A DNA stretch of 64,000 nt. Source: Roseateles sp. XES5. GTDB lineage: Bacteria > Pseudomonadota > Alphaproteobacteria > Rhizobiales > Rhizobiaceae. The notes beneath the pieces are model-generated. The model made no database searches. It saw nothing but the letters and a program-made list of their open reading frames with translations, and had not been told where the DNA came from. Where the stretch lies: positions 1 through 64,000 of the forward strand of contig NZ_CP084753.1 of assembly GCF_020535545.1 (NCBI RefSeq), read 5' to 3'. Positions within the stretch are counted from its first letter, which is position 1. The number at the start of each line of letters is the position of its first letter. Made by a program: the position numbers and the translations under genes. Below, piece by piece: positions 16,965 to 25,181 of the stretch.

Positions 16965-17021
16965 AAAGAAATGTAGCTTAATTACATTTCTTTTGACAAA
17001 TGTAGATTTCTTCACTAAACA
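16965..17021 (+). promoter_or_regulatory. Sigma-70 promoter with 11-bp inverted-repeat operator (cassette 2)
   Basis: A perfect inverted repeat AAAGAAATGTA (16965-16975) / TACATTTCTTT (16983-16993) with a 7-base centre abuts a -35 TTGACA (16993-16998), a 17-base spacer and a -10 TAAACA (17016-17021). Part of the half-site recurs as AAATGTAGATTTCTT in the spacer. The layout fits a regulator bound at or just above the -35 box of the cassette 2 operon, about 85 bases ahead of its first gene. Confidence 0.7.
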
Positions 17022-17105
17022 AGGCGCCACGCACGGTGAGAGAGACCTGGAAGCCTTGAAAAGGCCTTCACGGGAGGCCGTGACGTTCACCTGGAGGAAA
17101 TCGAT

Positions 17106-18125
17106 ATGAAACGCCGTTTCGCGCTGGCTTCAGCGCTTGCAGTCCTGTGCTCGCATGTGTTCTCGGCCGGTGGCGCCGAGGCGGCCGGCATGACCGTCTA
17201 TTGCCCGATGTCGGAAGACGATTGCGGCGCCGTCCTGAAGGCATTCAAGGACGATACCGGTATCGAGGCGCAGTTCGTGCGCATCGGCGCGGGTGAAATC
17301 CTCGCCCGTATCCGCGCCGAGAAGGCCAATCCGCAGGCCGGCCTGTGGCTCGCCGGCGCAGCCGACAACTTCATCCAGGCCGCTTCCGAAGGCCTGCTCG
17401 CCGCGCACAAGACGGCCGGCGTCGAGAAGGTCGATCCGCGCTACACCGACAAGGAAGGCCGCTGGACGCCGATCTCGCTGTCGCCCATCGTCTTCGCCTA
17501 CAGCCAGCAGGTTCTCGACGAAATCGGCGCGAAGCCGCCGACGAGCTGGAAGTCCTTCGCCGATCCGGTCTTCAAGGACAGCATCGCGCTGGCCCATCCG
17601 GCATCCTCGGGCACGGCCTATGTCGCGCTCGCCTCCATCGTCCAGCTCGACGGCGAGGAACCCGCCTTCGCCCTGATGAAGGAGATCGACAAGAACGTGG
17701 TGCAGTACACCCGTTCGGGCGTCGCGCCCTCGCGCATGGTCGCCAACAACGAGATCGCGCTCGCGATGGCCTATACGCAGGACATCGAAGCCGCGCTCGC
17801 CCAGGGCTATCCGGTCGGCTATTCCTTCCCGGAAGAAGGCACCGGCTTTGAAGTGAACGCCGCCGCGGCCATCGCCAACGCGCCGGAAGAACAGGCCAAG
17901 GGCGCCGCCGCCTTCCTCGACTGGATCCTGACCGAAAAGGGCCAGGCCGCCATCGGCGCCACGTTCCGCGGCCCCATCGTGCCGGGCTACAAGAACCCCG
18001 AAGCCAAGATCGACCTCACCAATGTGAAGATGATCGACTACAACTTCACCTGGGCCGGCGAGAACCGCGCACGCCTGCTGGAGCGCTACGAAAACGACGT
18101 GCGCCACAAGGCTGACGCCAAGTAA
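17106..18125 (+). CDS. ABC transporter substrate-binding protein, Afu-like (cassette 2)
   Basis: A 339-residue periplasmic protein with a signal peptide (about 1-26, ending GGAEAAG). It has the features of the AfuA branch: YCPMSEDDCGAVLKAF at the mature start, GEILARIRAEKANPQAG, and EEGTGFEVN late in the chain. Where the cassette 3 proteins have His-Asp before that motif, this one has Gln-Asp (YTQDIE), so ligand preference may differ. GGAGG precedes the ATG. It is followed by a stem-loop and then the permease and ATPase genes. Confidence 0.9.
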   Translation: MKRRFALASALAVLCSHVFSAGGAEAAGMTVYCPMSEDDCGAVLKAFKDDTGIEAQFVRIGAGEILARIRAEKANPQAGLWLAGAADNFIQAASEGLLAAHKTAGVEKVDPRYTDKEGRWTPISLSPIVFAYSQQVLDEIGAKPPTSWKSFADPVFKDSIALAHPASSGTAYVALASIVQLDGEEPAFALMKEIDKNVVQYTRSGVAPSRMVANNEIALAMAYTQDIEAALAQGYPVGYSFPEEGTGFEVNAAAAIANAPEEQAKGAAAFLDWILTEKGQAAIGATFRGPIVPGYKNPEAKIDLTNVKMIDYNFTWAGENRARLLERYENDVRHKADAK

Positions 18126-18134
18126 CAGCAGGCA

Positions 18135-18167
18135 GGCTTTCCCGCTTTTCTCCGAAGCGGGAAAGCC
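18135..18167 (+). terminator. Intercistronic stem-loop after the cassette 2 binding-protein gene
   Basis: Arms GGCTTTCCCGCTT (18135-18147) and AAGCGGGAAAGCC (18155-18167), 13 bp perfect, loop of 7, followed by CCCTTTCTTT. Such hairpins after the first gene of ABC operons commonly protect the binding-protein mRNA and attenuate read-through, giving an excess of binding protein over permease. Confidence 0.7.
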
Positions 18168-18235
18168 CCCTTTCTTTGACGACATGCGATTCCGAGCGGA
18201 AAGCCGCCCCTGGAATTGCCCAAGGAGCCTTTTCC

Positions 18236-19918
18236 ATGACCCTCGTTTCGCAAGCGGCCCCGTCCGGCAGGACCGGGGCATCGCCAGCCTTCCTGCGCAA
18301 GATCGTCGTCGACCCCTGGCTGTTCGGCATCTTCGCCCTCGTCACGCTCTCGGTGCTCATCTTCGCCGCCCTGCCCATCTTCACCGTCATGAAGCAGGCC
18401 GTCGTCACCGACAAGGGTTTCGATCTCGGCGTTCTCGTCGACACGCTGTCCCAGTCCTTCGTCTGGACGTCGTTCGCCAACACGCTGCTGCTCGGCGCGA
18501 CCTCCGCGGTGATCGCCACAGCCGCCGGCTTCCTGCTCGCCTTTTCCGCGACGCGCACCACCATGCCGGGGAAGACCTTCGTACATGGCGTGGCGCTGCT
18601 GCCGATCATCTCACCGCCCTTCGTCATGGCGCTGGCCGTGGTCATCCTCTTCGGCCGCTCGGGTCTCATCACCCGCGAACTGCTCGGCATCCGCAACGCC
18701 AATGTCTACGGCTTTCATAGCCTGGTGCTGATCCAGTCGCTGGCCTTCACGCCCATCGCCTATCTCAACATCCGCGGCATGCTGCAGTCGATCGACACCG
18801 CGCTGGAAGATGCCTCGGCCTCGCTGGGCGCCTCGCGCTGGACGACCTTCTCGCGGGTGACTTTGCCGCTGGTGACGCCGGCGATCCTCTCCTCGACGCT
18901 GCTCGTCTTCGTCAAATCGGTCGAGGATTTCGGCAACCCGATGCTGATCGGCGGTAATTACAACACGCTCGCCGTCGAAGCCTATTCGCAGATGGTCGGC
19001 TACTTCAACCTGCAGGCCGGCGCGCTGCTCGCAAGCCTCATGCTGGTGCCCTCGATGACGGCCTTCCTCGTCCACCGCTACTGGGTGAGCAAGCGCAGCT
19101 ATGTGACCGTAACCGGCAAGCCATCCGCCCAGACGATCCGCATTTCCGGCTCCGTGGTCGTGCCGCTCACCATCGGCTGCTACGCCATCGCCTTCACGAT
19201 CCTGCTTTTCTACCTGACGGTCGTCTACGTCTCCTTCACCAAGCTGCCCGGCGTCAACAACACGCTGACGCTCGACCACTACGCGACCGTCTTCACGGCC
19301 GGCTTCCACACGCTCAGCAATTCGCTGCTGCTGGCCAGCATCGCCACGCCGGTCACCGCCATTGCCGGCATGCTGATCGCCTATCTGCTGATCCGCAAGG
19401 CGTTTCCCGGCAGCTTCCTGCTGCGCTGGGGCACCCTGCTCTCCTTCGCGGCGCCCGGCACCATCCTCGGCATCGGCTATGTCAGCACCTTCAACGCACC
19501 GCCGCTGCTCCTGACCGGCACCGCCTTCATCGTCATCGCCGCCATGGTGGTGAAGAACCTGCAGGTCGGCATCGAGGCCGGTTCCAACCAGCTGCGCCAG
19601 ATCGACAAGTCCATCGAGGAGGCGTCCACCATCCTCGGCGCCTCGAACACGCGCACCTTCTTCCAGGTCACGCTGCCGCTGCTGAAGCCTGCGCTGTTCA
19701 CCTCGCTCTCCTACGCCTTCACGCGCTCCCTGACGACGCTGTCGGCGGTCATCTTCCTCGTCTCGGCCAACTGGACGCTCATCACCGTCACCATCCTCTC
19801 GCAGGTGGAAACGCTGAAGCTCGGCGTCGCGGCGGCCTATTGCAGCATCCTCGTCTTCGTCGTGCTCGCCATCCTGGCGGTCATGCAGCTCGTTCTCAAT
19901 TCGACATCGAAGAGGTAA
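18236..19918 (+). CDS. ABC transporter permease, fused double-domain (cassette 2)
   Basis: Inner-membrane permease of 560 residues with two consecutive permease units, about 12 helices in all. Two ATPase-contact loops are visible (EDASASLGASRWTTF and EEASTILGASNTRTF). The ATG at 18236 follows AAGGAG; the longer open frame upstream lacks a ribosome-binding site. It ends 5 bases before the ATPase gene. Confidence 0.93.
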   Translation: MTLVSQAAPSGRTGASPAFLRKIVVDPWLFGIFALVTLSVLIFAALPIFTVMKQAVVTDKGFDLGVLVDTLSQSFVWTSFANTLLLGATSAVIATAAGFLLAFSATRTTMPGKTFVHGVALLPIISPPFVMALAVVILFGRSGLITRELLGIRNANVYGFHSLVLIQSLAFTPIAYLNIRGMLQSIDTALEDASASLGASRWTTFSRVTLPLVTPAILSSTLLVFVKSVEDFGNPMLIGGNYNTLAVEAYSQMVGYFNLQAGALLASLMLVPSMTAFLVHRYWVSKRSYVTVTGKPSAQTIRISGSVVVPLTIGCYAIAFTILLFYLTVVYVSFTKLPGVNNTLTLDHYATVFTAGFHTLSNSLLLASIATPVTAIAGMLIAYLLIRKAFPGSFLLRWGTLLSFAAPGTILGIGYVSTFNAPPLLLTGTAFIVIAAMVVKNLQVGIEAGSNQLRQIDKSIEEASTILGASNTRTFFQVTLPLLKPALFTSLSYAFTRSLTTLSAVIFLVSANWTLITVTILSQVETLKLGVAAAYCSILVFVVLAILAVMQLVLNSTSKR

Positions 19919-19923
19919 GCCCC

Positions 19924-21021
19924 ATGTCGAAAGTCATCTTTTCCAATATCACCAAGCGCTTTCCGGGCGTGGCCGGCGCCACCGCCGTCGACAAGCTGAA
20001 CCTCACCATCGAGGAAGGCACGCTCGTCACCCTGCTCGGCCCGTCCGGCTGCGGCAAGACGACGACGCTGCGCATGCTCGCCGGCTTCGAGACGCCCTCC
20101 GAGGGCACTATCACCATCGGCGGCCGCGACGTCACGAACGTACCCGTCAACGCGCGCAATGTCGGCATGGTGTTCCAGAGCTACGCCCTCTTCCCGCACA
20201 TGACGGTGCGCGAGAATGTCGAATACGGCGTGCGCCTGCTTTCCCTGCCGAAGGCCGAGATGAAGGACCGCGTCGACAACATCCTCGAGACCATGGCGCT
20301 CGCCCAATATGCCGACCGCTCGCCCTCGCGCCTGTCGGGCGGCCAGCAGCAGCGCGTTGCGCTCGCCCGCGCCGTCGTCACGCAGCCGAAGGTGCTGCTG
20401 TTCGACGAACCGCTTTCCAACCTCGACGCCCAGCTTCGCGAGCGCATGCGCGACGAACTGCGCGCCATCCAGCTTCGCCTCGGCATCACCAGCCTCTACG
20501 TCACCCACGACCAGAGCGAGGCCATGGCGATCTCCGACCGCGTGGTCGTCATGCGCGGCGGCGTGATCGAGCAGGACGATAGCCCGCTCAACGTCTATTC
20601 CCGCCCCGGTACCGGCTTCGTCGCCGAATTCATGGGCAAGGCGAACATCCTCAACGGCAAGGTGGAAGCCGTGGACGACACGACGGTGCGCGTGCGCATC
20701 GCCTCGACGGTCGCCTTCACGCTGGCGCGCGGCGGCCGCGACTTCAAGACCGGCCAGGCCGTTCGCTGCGTGGTGCGGCCGGAGCATATCCGCGTCGACG
20801 CCGCCGGCGCGATGCAGGCAAAGGTGCGCCGGGTCGTCTTCCAGGGCGCCTATGTCGAATATCTCACGGATATCGAAGGCCAGGAATGTGTCTTCCTCGA
20901 TACCGACTATTACAAGACCGGCGTTGCCGAAGTCGGCCAGGCGCTCGGTCTTTCCATCGATAGCCGGCCGGTCTGGATCCTGCCGGAACATGAAGCCACC
21001 ATTCTCGGAAAAGCCGCATGA
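19924..21021 (+). CDS. ABC transporter ATP-binding protein (cassette 2)
   Basis: A 365-residue FbpC/PotA-class ATPase: Walker A GPSGCGKTTTL, Q-loop VFQSYALFP, signature LSGGQQQRVALARAV, Walker B VLLFDEPLSNLD and a C-terminal TOBE domain. It starts 5 bases after the permease stop, and its stop overlaps the start of the phosphatase gene (ATGA), so the four genes form one coupled operon. Confidence 0.95.
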   Translation: MSKVIFSNITKRFPGVAGATAVDKLNLTIEEGTLVTLLGPSGCGKTTTLRMLAGFETPSEGTITIGGRDVTNVPVNARNVGMVFQSYALFPHMTVRENVEYGVRLLSLPKAEMKDRVDNILETMALAQYADRSPSRLSGGQQQRVALARAVVTQPKVLLFDEPLSNLDAQLRERMRDELRAIQLRLGITSLYVTHDQSEAMAISDRVVVMRGGVIEQDDSPLNVYSRPGTGFVAEFMGKANILNGKVEAVDDTTVRVRIASTVAFTLARGGRDFKTGQAVRCVVRPEHIRVDAAGAMQAKVRRVVFQGAYVEYLTDIEGQECVFLDTDYYKTGVAEVGQALGLSIDSRPVWILPEHEATILGKAA

Positions 21022-21875
21022 CCCTCTCCAAGCCCATCACCAAAGACCTCTCCGAAACGATCGCAAGCGTGGCCTGCGAGGCTGCGCTCGCCGCCGGCAT
21101 GGTGGCGCACCGGGGCTTCGTCAATGCCAGCCCCGAGAGCCTTGCAACCCAGCAGAAGGCCGGCTTCTTCGACATCGTGACGGCCTCCGACAAGGCGGCC
21201 GAGCGGGCCGCCTGCGACACGATCTGGTCGCGTATCCCCGCCTCCCGCATCCTCGGCGAGGAAGGCGGCTGGCAAGGCGAAGGCGACACGACCTGGATCA
21301 TCGATCCGATCGACGGCACCAGCAACTTCGCCTCGGGCCTGCCCTTCTTCTGCGTCTCCATCGCCGCCTACCACAAGGGTGAGCCGGTGTGTGGCGTCGT
21401 CTACGATCCGGTCCGCGAGGAACTGTTCCTGGCGAACCAGGGGCGGTTGACGCTGAACGGCGAGGTGGTCAGGCATTTCCTGCGCGGCACCACCGACCGG
21501 GAGGTCGAGGTTTTGACCAATGCGCCCTATGAGGGCGAACGCCCCTCGCGCGCTGCGCAGGAGGCCCATGCGGACCTCGTCAACTCCTTCCGCGCCGTGC
21601 GCCGGCTGGGCTCCTGCGCCCTGCATCTGGCCTATGTCGCCGTCGGGCGCGTCGCCATCGCCTACGAATCGAAGTTCAGCGCCTGGGACATCGCCGCCGG
21701 CATCCAGCTCGTCCAGGCGGCGGGCGGGCAGGTTCATGCGCAGGACGCCGAGGGCCGCGCCGTCGAACCGCGCGAGGAGGCGCTCGCTTCGGTCAAAAGG
21801 CTCGTGGTGGCGCAGGCCGGTTTCGACTATCGGTCGTCCTGCCTCTCGAAGCAGATGGCCGACGGCGTGTTGTAG
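21018..21875 (+). CDS. Inositol-monophosphatase family phosphatase (cassette 2)
   Basis: A 285-residue cytoplasmic phosphatase with GEE (ILGEEGGWQ), IDPIDGTSNFASG and the C-terminal metal site FSAWDIAAG, that is, the classical WD motif of IMPases, unlike the cassette 1 enzyme. Candidate substrates are sugar or polyol phosphates, inositol phosphate or fructose bisphosphate. Its start overlaps the ATPase stop, tying its synthesis to the transporter. Confidence 0.9.
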   Translation: MTLSKPITKDLSETIASVACEAALAAGMVAHRGFVNASPESLATQQKAGFFDIVTASDKAAERAACDTIWSRIPASRILGEEGGWQGEGDTTWIIDPIDGTSNFASGLPFFCVSIAAYHKGEPVCGVVYDPVREELFLANQGRLTLNGEVVRHFLRGTTDREVEVLTNAPYEGERPSRAAQEAHADLVNSFRAVRRLGSCALHLAYVAVGRVAIAYESKFSAWDIAAGIQLVQAAGGQVHAQDAEGRAVEPREEALASVKRLVVAQAGFDYRSSCLSKQMADGVL

Positions 21876-21893
21876 TCCTCACACCGGAACCCC

Positions 21894-21922
21894 GTCTGTG
21901 CCGCAAGTCCGCCGGCACAGAC
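21894..21922 (+). terminator. Probable terminator after cassette 2
   Basis: Arms GTCTGTGCCG (21894-21903) and CGGCACAGAC (21913-21922), 10 bp, with a 9-base loop, just after the phosphatase stop. The following GCTTTCGC is only weakly T-rich, so termination may be partial. It lies between convergent genes. Confidence 0.6.
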
Positions 21923-21961
21923 GCTTTCGCGGCCGCACATTCGCGCCGGCCAGACAGTATC

Positions 21962-22510
21962 CTACTTCACGATATCAGAGAGAACGCGCGCCGAAGCGCT
22001 GTAGCGCGCGTTGTAGCCTTTCAGAAGGGCGGCGCTCAGAACGGCTTCCTGCACATCCTCGATCTTGCGGGGCGACTGGATGTTGGGCGTGTTTTCATAG
22101 TCGAAGACGATCACGTCGAGATCCAGTGGATTTGCCAGACGCCGGCCGTGCAGGAAGGCGATGAGCCGGCTCGCAACAGCCGGGTATGGCGTATAATCCG
22201 CATTGGCGAGCCATTCCCGCACAACCGTCTCATCGACACTGTAGGTGATGTTCAGGGCGGCAAGACCGGCTATCATGGCGTCGACGCTGAGAGTGCCGCC
22301 CGCCGTATCGCTTGCGTTCGTGTTTGCTGCCGGCAGGGCCCCATCGGCGGGCGCCCCGCTCTCGGATAGTGGCTCCCTGTCGAGCGGCTCGTCCGGCGCA
22401 GCCGCCTGGGCCATTTCGAGCCTCGGTGCAGGATCTTGCGCCAGGCTTCCCGGCGGACCCAGCAGGATCGCGGCGACCGCCAGCCTCATTCCAAATTGCC
22501 AGCTCACCAT
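21962..22510 (-). CDS. Exported hypothetical protein
   Basis: A 182-residue protein with a probable signal peptide (MRLAVAAILLGPPGSLAQ, if the internal ATG or the upstream one is used), then a low-complexity Ala/Asp/Pro linker to about residue 75 and a compact C-terminal part of about 100 residues rich in Ala, Leu and Tyr. I recognise no family. It stands alone between convergent cassette 2 and the choline-binding unit. The folded end and clean codon use suggest a real gene of unknown role in the periplasm. Confidence 0.65.
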   Translation of the reverse strand: MVSWQFGMRLAVAAILLGPPGSLAQDPAPRLEMAQAAAPDEPLDREPLSESGAPADGALPAANTNASDTAGGTLSVDAMIAGLAALNITYSVDETVVREWLANADYTPYPAVASRLIAFLHGRRLANPLDLDVIVFDYENTPNIQSPRKIEDVQEAVLSAALLKGYNARYSASARVLSDIVK

Positions 22511-22630
22511 CGCCGCCTCCGCACCAATCGATCACCAACCGTCAGCATCAGATAACACGGCGCACGGCGTTTCCGAACGGTTTCCTTGCCGCCTTCGGCA
22601 AGCGGCCTCTCGACGAGAGGCGCACGGTGG

Positions 22631-23446
22631 TCAACCGACGCGTTCCCTCAGGAAACCCGCCAGGATATTCGCCACGGGGACAGGCGCTTCCCAGTGCGGA
22701 TTGTGACCGTGGCCCGCAAGCATCTCCATCGCGGCTTGCGGGAAAGCCCTTCTGAGGACGGCCCGGTGCGGCGTGTCGAACAAGGAGTCCTCGTCGCCTG
22801 AAAGCAGCAGGACCGGCATATCGATGCCGCCGGCTGCACGGCGTAAATCGGTGGCAACGAGCATGGCGAAGAGCGCTTGCCAGACGATGGCGGGCATCGC
22901 TGCCGCCTCTTCGGCAATCCAGCGGATAAATGCGGCATTCACCGGACGCGCACAATGATGCCACTCCCGCAGGAACCGGCTCTCCGGATCGATCGGATCG
23001 ACAAGCGCGCGAATGTCCGCGCCGAGCGTGGTGCGTGCCAGAAGCCCCGGCTGCAAGCTGCCGCAGATGCTGGCGACTGCGGTGACACGCCTTCCGTAGC
23101 GCGCGGCGAGCGCGAAAGCCGTGATCGCGCCCATCGAATGGCCTGCAACGGCGAACTGCGCAATGCCAAGGGCATCCGCCAGCCGCACGATTTCGTCGGC
23201 AAAGGCCTCCACGGACGGCCGGGTCATGGCCGTCGAAAGACCATGTCCCGGCAGATCCGGCATCACCAGCCGGAAGCCGGCAAGATGCGGCTCGATCAGC
23301 GACCAGCTGCGGCTGCTGTCGGTATAGCCGTGCAGCAGGAACAGCGGCGGGCCCTCGCCGCTCTCGATATAGGCAAGGCGGCGACCGTCTTCCGTCGTGA
23401 AGACGCGTTTGCGGCCGTTCCAGCCGGACTGATCGGCCCCGTGCAT
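22631..23446 (-). CDS. Alpha/beta hydrolase coupled to the choline-binding protein
   Basis: A 271-residue soluble alpha/beta hydrolase. The oxyanion region LFLLHGYTDSSRSW, nucleophile elbow GHSMG (Ser), acid in LLSGDEDSLF and histidine in GHGHNPHWE make a complete catalytic triad. No signal peptide. Its ATG overlaps the stop of the ChoX-like gene (TGATG), so both are made together, which suggests an enzyme acting on a choline ester or another quaternary-ammonium compound brought in by the transporter. The substrate is inference. Confidence 0.9.
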   Translation of the reverse strand: MHGADQSGWNGRKRVFTTEDGRRLAYIESGEGPPLFLLHGYTDSSRSWSLIEPHLAGFRLVMPDLPGHGLSTAMTRPSVEAFADEIVRLADALGIAQFAVAGHSMGAITAFALAARYGRRVTAVASICGSLQPGLLARTTLGADIRALVDPIDPESRFLREWHHCARPVNAAFIRWIAEEAAAMPAIVWQALFAMLVATDLRRAAGGIDMPVLLLSGDEDSLFDTPHRAVLRRAFPQAAMEMLAGHGHNPHWEAPVPVANILAGFLRERVG

Positions 23447-24375
23447 CAAAGGCCGAGCGCCTTGCGGACGGCCGCAAGACCCGGCTCGCCATCCACCGTC
23501 GTGACCCCCGTCAGCCAGGCGTCGAGCCGCTTCGGGTCCTCGCCGATCGCCTTGCGGCCGGCGTCCTCCGGCGAAAGACCGTCATTCATCAGGTAGCCCA
23601 TGCCGCGGTTCTCGAAGTCGATGTCGAAGGTGAGGTTCTTCAGGAGCTGACCGACATTCGGGCATTCCGCGGCATAGCCCTTGCGAACCTGCGTGGAGAC
23701 CGTGGCAGCGCCGAAATCCGGGCCGTAGAACTTGTCGCCGCCCGTCAGGTAACGGATATCGAAGGCGGTGTTCATGGGATGCGGCGCCCAACCCTGGAAG
23801 ACGAAGTAGGCCTTCATGTCGATATGGCGCGCGAGTTCCGCCAGCATGCCTTGCTCGCTGGATTCGACGACCTCCCAGCCATCGAGCCCGAGCGCCGGAT
23901 CGGCGATGGCATCCAGCATGAGCTGGTTCGAGCCGGGCTCGATCCCGTACATCTTCTTCTCGAATTTGTCGGCATGGGTCTTGAGGTCGACAAAGTCCTT
24001 GACGCCCGCCTCCCAGACATAGGCGGGAACCGCGAAGGTGTATTTCGCACCGGTGAGGTTCTGCTTCACCGTCTCGACGGAACCGTCTTTCTCATAGGGC
24101 GCGAAATAGGTCTTCATCGCCGGATCCCAGTAACCGAGGAAGACGTCGAGATCCTTGTTCTTGAGGCTGAGATAGATGACGTCGATGCCAAGCAGATCGC
24201 TCTGCGTCTCGTAGCCGAGCCCATGCAGCAGCGCCTGGGCGACGCCCGTCGTGAAGGCAAGGTCGTTCCATCCGGGCTCGGCGAGACGCACCTTGCGGCA
24301 GCTCTCCTGTTCCGCCGCCTCGGCGGCTCCGATCGTCAGCAGGCATGCGGCGGCGCAGGCGACGGCGCGTTTCAT
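23446..24375 (-). CDS. choX: Choline/glycine-betaine type ABC substrate-binding protein
   Basis: A 309-residue periplasmic protein with a signal peptide (MKRAVACAAACLLTIGAAEA). The aromatic box that holds trimethylammonium ligands in Sinorhizobium ChoX appears conserved: Trp and Asp in EPGWNDLAF, Trp in LGYWDPAM, Tyr in VPAYVWE, and Trp in FQGWAPHPMN. The ATG at 24375 follows AAGGGGA; upstream in-frame starts lie in the regulatory region. The usual partners choW and choV are absent here, so it must use a permease and ATPase encoded elsewhere. A BetI-like gene is divergent. Confidence 0.88.
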   Translation of the reverse strand: MKRAVACAAACLLTIGAAEAAEQESCRKVRLAEPGWNDLAFTTGVAQALLHGLGYETQSDLLGIDVIYLSLKNKDLDVFLGYWDPAMKTYFAPYEKDGSVETVKQNLTGAKYTFAVPAYVWEAGVKDFVDLKTHADKFEKKMYGIEPGSNQLMLDAIADPALGLDGWEVVESSEQGMLAELARHIDMKAYFVFQGWAPHPMNTAFDIRYLTGGDKFYGPDFGAATVSTQVRKGYAAECPNVGQLLKNLTFDIDFENRGMGYLMNDGLSPEDAGRKAIGEDPKRLDAWLTGVTTVDGEPGLAAVRKALGL

Positions 24376-24394
24376 GGCATTCCCCTTTTTGAAC

Positions 24395-24431
24395 TTTGTC
24401 CATTCAGTCTGCAAATTGACCAATGGGACAA
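24395..24431. promoter_or_regulatory. Candidate BetI-like operator between choX and betI
   Basis: TTTGTCCATT (24395-24404) and the inverted AATGGGACAA (24422-24431) are near-identical half-sites 17 bases apart. The second also sits in a small dyad, TTGACC-AATG-GGACAA. The position between divergent choX and the TetR-type gene fits autoregulation by the latter. Confidence 0.5.
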
Positions 24432-24487
24432 TTCTTGAACTTGACGGGAAAAATGTCAATCTCCCCGCGACGGAAAGCGGGAATCAC

Positions 24488-25093
24488 ATGGCGGGAAAGC
24501 TCACGAAACTGGTCGACATCAGGCGCAAGGAGTTGCGGCAGGCGGCCTTCGAGGTCCTGCAACGCGAGGGCATGGCGGGCGCGACGCTGGAAAAGGTCGC
24601 CGCCCATGCCGGAGCCTCCAAAGGCATCGTGCTGCATTACTTCCGCAACAAGCAGGAGCTTTTCGAGCAGGCGATGCGCGAGGCGAACGCCAATCTGCGC
24701 GATGCCGTCGCCGAACGCCTCCGGCAGGCGAAGTCGCCGCGCGAGCGGCTGGCCGCCATCGTCGAAGGGAATTTCGACGACCGCTTCTACCAGCCATCGA
24801 TTGCCCACGCCTGGCTCTCGCTGTGCGGAGAGGTTCCGCGCGAGCCGCAGCTTGCCCGTATCCAGGCGGTGATCCATGCCCGCATGCACTCCAACCTGTT
24901 GTCCGCGCTGAAGCCGCTCCTGCCCGAAAACGAGGCGCGCGACATGGCCCATCTCATCAGTGCGCTCATCGACGGGCTCTGGTTGCGCCTCGGCCTGCAT
25001 TCGGGCGGCATCCTGCGCGACGAGGCCCTCGCCCTGATGCGCGACTTCATCGATCGACGGTTGCCGGACGAAACGAAGCAAAGCCAGCGATAA
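24488..25093 (+). CDS. betI: TetR-family regulator, BetI-like
   Basis: A 201-residue repressor. The N-terminal helix-turn-helix (about 15-60, GATLEKVAAHAGASKGIVLHYF) and the C-terminal domain with IAHAWLSLCGEV and ALIDGLWLRLGLH match the BetI group, which senses choline and represses betaine synthesis and choline uptake. The usual downstream betCBA genes are missing; an AcoR-type gene follows instead. Likely target: the divergent choX-hydrolase unit. Start ATG 24488 is chosen for the homology; no strong Shine-Dalgarno is present. Confidence 0.85.
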   Translation: MAGKLTKLVDIRRKELRQAAFEVLQREGMAGATLEKVAAHAGASKGIVLHYFRNKQELFEQAMREANANLRDAVAERLRQAKSPRERLAAIVEGNFDDRFYQPSIAHAWLSLCGEVPREPQLARIQAVIHARMHSNLLSALKPLLPENEARDMAHLISALIDGLWLRLGLHSGGILRDEALALMRDFIDRRLPDETKQSQR

Positions 25094-25181
25094 CCGCATC
25101 GCGTTCCCTGGACACATCGCGCACCAGAGGAATTGCCGCAACACCGATCCTGTGCGACGATAGACATGGGAGGATGACTGG

